Part shown: piece after piece, positions 59,951 through 64,000 of the stretch
Numbering within the stretch: the stretch's first letter is position 1
Layout of the letters: each line of letters begins with the position of its first letter
Assembly (NCBI GenBank): GCA_007258455.2
Contig: VDFB02252616.1
Coordinates: 122,531,394-122,595,393 of the forward strand
DNA length: 64,000 nt
Origin: Sequoia sempervirens
Taxonomy: Eukaryota; Streptophyta; Pinopsida; Cupressales; Cupressaceae
Reading direction: 5' to 3'
Notes under the pieces: generated by a model
The model's database searches: none
What the model was told of the DNA's origin: nothing
What the model saw: the letters and a program-made list of their open reading frames with translations, nothing else
Translations under genes and position numbers: made by a program

Positions 59951-62025
59951 CCCACAAGGGTCCTGCACTTGATAGGCACATTGAGCATAACCAATCATGA
60001 AAACACAAATGTTAGTCATAATCCCATAAATGAAGTCCAATTAGATGATATATCATTCATAAAATCAAAGTTTTACTTCAAGACATCATCAACAATTTAT
60101 TGCTAGGATTTTGAACAACCCGGGCCTAGAGGGCTAGACTTCCTTGGTAGGAATGTTGTTCAAAGGGCGAACAAAGTGGGGCAACCTGGGTAGTTTCCCC
60201 CTAACTTTAGATTTTGATGATTTAAAAGGCCAATGTAGAAGGTTGAATTTAAGCACATGGGTCAAGATTAGTTTTTCAATTGGTCATTTGGGATGCCCTG
60301 GGAGCATCCGGAGGTACAAGGTAGGAAAGTTGTCAGGGCTTAGTTATTTGGAACAACTAGAAGGAAACAAAATTTTGAGGTCAAAATTATAAGGTCTCAA
60401 ACCTGGGAGGCCACAGGAGCTCAGTATGCCTCCTAACTTCAAAATGTTTGGGTCTTAAGGGGTGGGAACCTATTGGTCTTTTATCATTTGAAATGTCAGT
60501 CATTGAATGGAAATTAGGACAGCGGACCCCAGAGGTCAGAAAGATAGACCTACTTTTCCCTTTTCATGTTGGCTAAGATGGGACAAATCCTAGTGAGGGC
60601 AAGGACTCCTAAGTTCATTATTGATTGTATTCATGGAAATGGAGGCTCCAAACCCCAGAGGTTAAAGGATATCGTAGGTTGGCCATTGGAAATGGCGAAG
60701 TCACCATGGAAATCCACAAACAAAACACTATGAACCAAGGCTTGGGAACATGAGGGAATAGTTCATTTTGTTGGTTTAACCCTGATCAACAAAAGGCAAG
60801 GCATGATTTGGGGCTTAGGTGGATGGGGAAGAGTCACCATTTCAAAAGGGGAAAGCAACGTGGCATCCTAGGGATGGAATCCCACAGGAGTAGCCCCAGG
60901 AAGCAAAGATGGAGGCCAAATTTCAATTTTAGTTTATGTTTGATGGAAATCCTCTGAAGGAGGTTAGAGGTCATGGGCCTGAGAGGGAATGAATTCCCTA
61001 TGTGAATAATGACAGTGACAAGGGAGAGTTTTGGATTTGTCTTAGAGGATGTTTAGGAGGTTTTCCTAGAATTTCAACACATGGGTTTTTTAGGTGTTAT
61101 CTTGTTTTACCCAATTAAAGCATTTCTAGCCCATTTTTGTTCATCATTTAAGCATAAAATCACAAAAAACCTTATGGGAAGGTGGAAGGTGAACCTACCT
61201 CAAAAAATTGGTGAAAGAGGTTGTCAAATCTATGAAGGATCGGTAGACGAGGGCAACATGTGCAAGGATGGTGGGCGACAAAGGCATTGGTCTCCTTAGA
61301 AATCACTCTAAACTCCACTCACTAACTTGACATATGAAAATTATAAGTTGAACCAGATATTTATACCCAAAATCAACATTTAATACACCCATTAATGCCT
61401 ATACAGACAATAGGAGGGTTGGTAAGTTTAAATTCTTGGACGGTGGCAGGAGGTCTAGGGTGCGAAGGCCAGAAGGATGTGACCTGGTGGACACTTCAAA
61501 GTTTTTCATTTTCAACCAACGAAAAAAGGGAGTCTAGGGTCTAGGGGGTAGAATGCCATCATACGTTGGCTTTCAAAAATGATGAGTCAATGTGGAACTC
61601 TGAGCAGAGAAATATGGAAGATTGGACCTAGAGGGGTCAAAAGCAGTCCACTTTCAACACAATTCATAAGGGATGAAAATCAGGAAACTAGGTCCCAGGA
61701 CATGGGAAGGCTAAAAGCCTTAATCTATTTAGGATGGTGAACACTTGATGGAAACCCAACAAGGGAAACCTAATAGGGCAAGCCCTCCAAGCCCTGAGGC
61801 CACTAGTAGGAGAAAACTTCCAAGGAAACTCCACAAAGGACTAGGACTTAGCAAAATTAGAGGGGAAAAATACAGTCAACTCAAGATGAGACTTTGGAAG
61901 TGCATTGACTAGTTAGGATACCAAAATGGGGGTATGAAAAATGAGGTAGCAACCAAATGACCCAAAAAGGTGAAGAAAGGGAGGGTCTCCATTCTGAATG
62001 GGGCATGTGTGCTGAGGGCACAACA
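59951..62025 (-). other. Right part of the insertion, unassigned
   Basis: No protein is recognised on either strand. A minus-strand TATAAATAT box lies at 61,357-61,365 in a GGGTATAAATATCTGG context. The composition (frequent AGGGGTC, CCTAGAGG phrases) differs from the rest of the window. It may be an unrelated LTR. Confidence 0.35.
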
Positions 62026-62030
62026 TAACA

Positions 62031-64000
62031 CAGGTTTTGATTATACTACTTATGTTGTAGAAGAAATGCATAAGGATTTTACCAATCTAAAGAAAGAAGT
62101 TCTCCCTCTCTCTTTTCCACATTACTCTCTTGATGCATATGCTTCTATTTGTGGGTTAGGAGAAATGGAAAGATAAGCTAAGATCAAGATAGAGAGATAA
62201 TGAGAATAATGTTTTACTAGTCCAAATGTGGACACATATTTGGGACTGATATTATCCAAATTCCAACTATTTGGTGTTTTGTAATGCTATGAGATTTGGT
62301 ATTTTAGAGATTTTGGGTGTGGTTCTCATTCATGGGCTTTCAAGATAAATGAAAAATATCATGCACCTAAAGGATGTGACAAGAGAAAATTCAAAGCATA
62401 ATTGGGGATATTGGTTTATGCACTCAAAATATAATCTAATCAAGGCTTATGGGGCCAAAGTAGCACAACATTGCTTACCCCTATATGTCTCTAATAGATT
62501 GGCATTTATGGAGCTGATGTGGAAAATTGATTTTATGGACCTAGAATTGTTTAGAAAACCTAGAAAGGGTACTGCACTAGTGCCCAAATGTTCCTTTTCC
62601 TACTTTATAGCTACTACTATTGAGGCATATGAAAACATTAGAATCATGATAAATAACCTTAGGTTACCTATTGATGAGGTTAGGAGTTTTGGCCTAGAAG
62701 TTTTTATGCATGCAAAGAGAAGAGAGAAGAATTTATCCAAGTTCCCCCACCATTTAGAACTTGTACATAGATGATTTTTTGAGAAAATTCACTAGTGATG
62801 GGGCTATTGTATCTAGAAAAAAGGAATGAAAAGTCATATGTGACATTGAGGAGGTAATTATGAAGAGAAATCCCTTCTATGTGAGTTCCTATGATGTAAT
62901 AGAGAGTCCTTTTGAAAAGGATTTTACAAAACTAAAGGATTCTCAGAGTGGTGATTTTAAGACAAAGGTAAAGGAGGTTGCTAAGAGAGCACAAGCTCTT
63001 TTAGAGAAACAACCCCAGGCTATGGATATTCTAGAGTAGCCTGCAAGTGTACAAGGAGAAGATGTTCATGTAATGAGGGAAGAACAAATGGTAGAGCATG
63101 TGTATAGTAATGAGGAAGTGGAGAGGAAATTCCCTCCCCATAATATTGAAGATGCTCTTAATTTAGAGGTTCCCTAGGATAGAATTGTCCAATGTAATTA
63201 TGATGAAAGAGTTGATAATGATCCTAGGATCAAGTCTTGTAATGAGTTCCTTGTGGATGATACATTTGTGCAATCTAAGGAATTCAAAGAATTCATGGTT
63301 TAGCAAAGAAGCAAAGAAATAAAGGAGAGACTTGAATGAGAAAAGGCTAATGTTGATCCTTCTCAACAAGAAGAGGCTAAGAAGGAAGTGGAAGAAAAGA
63401 TTATGGCTAAAATTGCAACTATTACTCCTGTCGAGTCTAGGAATATTGTCATAAAAATTGGAATGATGTTACTAATAGGGTGCAACCTCACCTCAACTAT
63501 TTGACTTGATGCAATAGGAAGAGACCCTCATGCTTCTATATCTAAGGAGCATTTTGAAGCCATAGTGTTTGGATTTGGTTATAGTCCAAAACTGTATACT
63601 CTTGGAATTTGATCTATTGCACATAATACTAGGAAGTATGAAGTTGCTAGTCCTATTGAGGAGATCATTGGTTCCATGGTATTTAAGATAGCTATACATT
63701 TGAAATCTATCCAAGTAGCTGAGTTAATTATTCATGTTGCAATACTTACTGCAGACACAACACAAATTTCTCAAAATAAATGATTCCTTGTTGAAGAAGT
63801 ACTATAAAGCTTTGGATGAAATTAATAAGATGAGAGCCACTATTTAGGCTAGCCATTCAATAATGTATGTCTTTTCCATCCTCTTCATCTTTAGAGTTTT
63901 ATACACAAGATAGGGAAACCTTAGCCTTGAGGATTAATGACTTGAGTAATTAGTTAAAGATACAGTAGGAAAATGTCAAGAAGGCCAAATTTGAAACTAT
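62031..64000 (+). pseudogene. ORF A copy 2, C-terminal part (runs off the window)
   Basis: It aligns with 41,390-43,424 of copy 1, beginning FDYTTYVVEEMHKDFTNLKK and continuing with LAFMELMWKIDFMDLELFRK, RLPIDEVRSFGLEVF and the charged C-terminal part. It has one copy of the 88-bp segment duplicated in copy 1. Stops and frameshifts are common. The end of the ORF and the expected 3' LTR lie outside. Confidence 0.6.

Larger units (their letters stand above)
56174..62025 (-). mobile_element. 5.85-kb insertion in ORF A copy 2
   Basis: The termini are TGTTGATGGGTG and GGGCACAACA, with flanks GAACA (56,169-56,173) and TAACA (62,026-62,030), a 5-bp duplication with one mismatch. ORF A copy 1 is continuous across this point, so the insertion is real. 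Inside, on the minus strand, are a decayed ORF (57,400-59,950) and an LTR-like left end with TATA. The right 1.9 kb has its own minus TATA box but does not resemble the left end, so paired LTRs are not demonstrated. Confidence 0.65.

Noticed and set aside
60700..60860. GGTGACTC/GTCACC sequences on the minus strand as a primer-binding site for the 5.85-kb insertion
   Set aside because: Only the first 8-9 bases resemble the Tat-like site, no CA terminus precedes it, and a similar phrase occurs twice.

Overview
The window looks like intergenic nuclear DNA from a seed plant with a large, repeat-rich genome. A gymnosperm (conifer-type) genome is my best inference. The sequence is AT-rich, no open frame looks like an intact cellular gene, and almost everything that can be recognised is plant-type retroelement: L1-like LINEs with a C-terminal RNase H, and Ty3/gypsy elements of the Tat-like kind with a second RNase H. 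All are heavily broken by stops and frameshifts. The species is not determinable from what I can see.

Layout. 1-5,690 is mostly non-coding, with an LTR-like promoter fragment (about 441-800) and an isolated TATA-bearing segment with a 25-codon ORF (3,490-3,829). 5,690-14,960 holds a LINE RNase H remnant and an unclassified retroelement protein (ORF X). ORF X is interrupted twice: by a 376-bp TRIM (6,429-6,804) and by a 6.5-kb unit with TG...CA ends and a TTTGG target duplication (6,991-13,494). That unit has no visible gag or pol but contains an LRR-like fragment. 15,260-22,460 is a decayed full-length-scale LINE (ORF1, endonuclease, RT, RNase H), split in its RT by the first of three copies of a roughly 0.8-kb terminal-inverted-repeat element (18,762-19,562). 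22,460-23,755 is unassigned.

23,756-39,850 is a minus-strand gypsy array. Three related LTRs (23,756-25,445; 26,158-27,871; 34,538-36,238) alternate with internal segments carrying gag and protease. The LTRs contain regularly placed 36-bp palindromes around a conserved minus-strand TATA box. The second 0.8-kb element sits at 37,451-38,232.

39,860-64,000 is a plus-strand gypsy array. It runs spacer, ORF A (copy 1), LTR with TATA and poly(A) signal, primer-binding site at 45,473, gag, protease, archaeal-type RNase H (split by the third 0.8-kb element, 49,569-50,360), RT, RNase H, integrase, spacer, and ORF A (copy 2). ORF A copy 2 is interrupted by a 5.85-kb minus-strand insertion (56,174-62,025) and runs off the window end.

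The genes do not form a host pathway. They are layers of nested insertion and LTR-LTR recombination. The signals I find most worth checking are the 36-bp palindrome system in the minus-strand LTRs, the 0.8-kb TIR element found three times inside retroelement sequence, the TRIM, the 6.5-kb TSD-flanked unit, and ORF A lying 3' of integrase.
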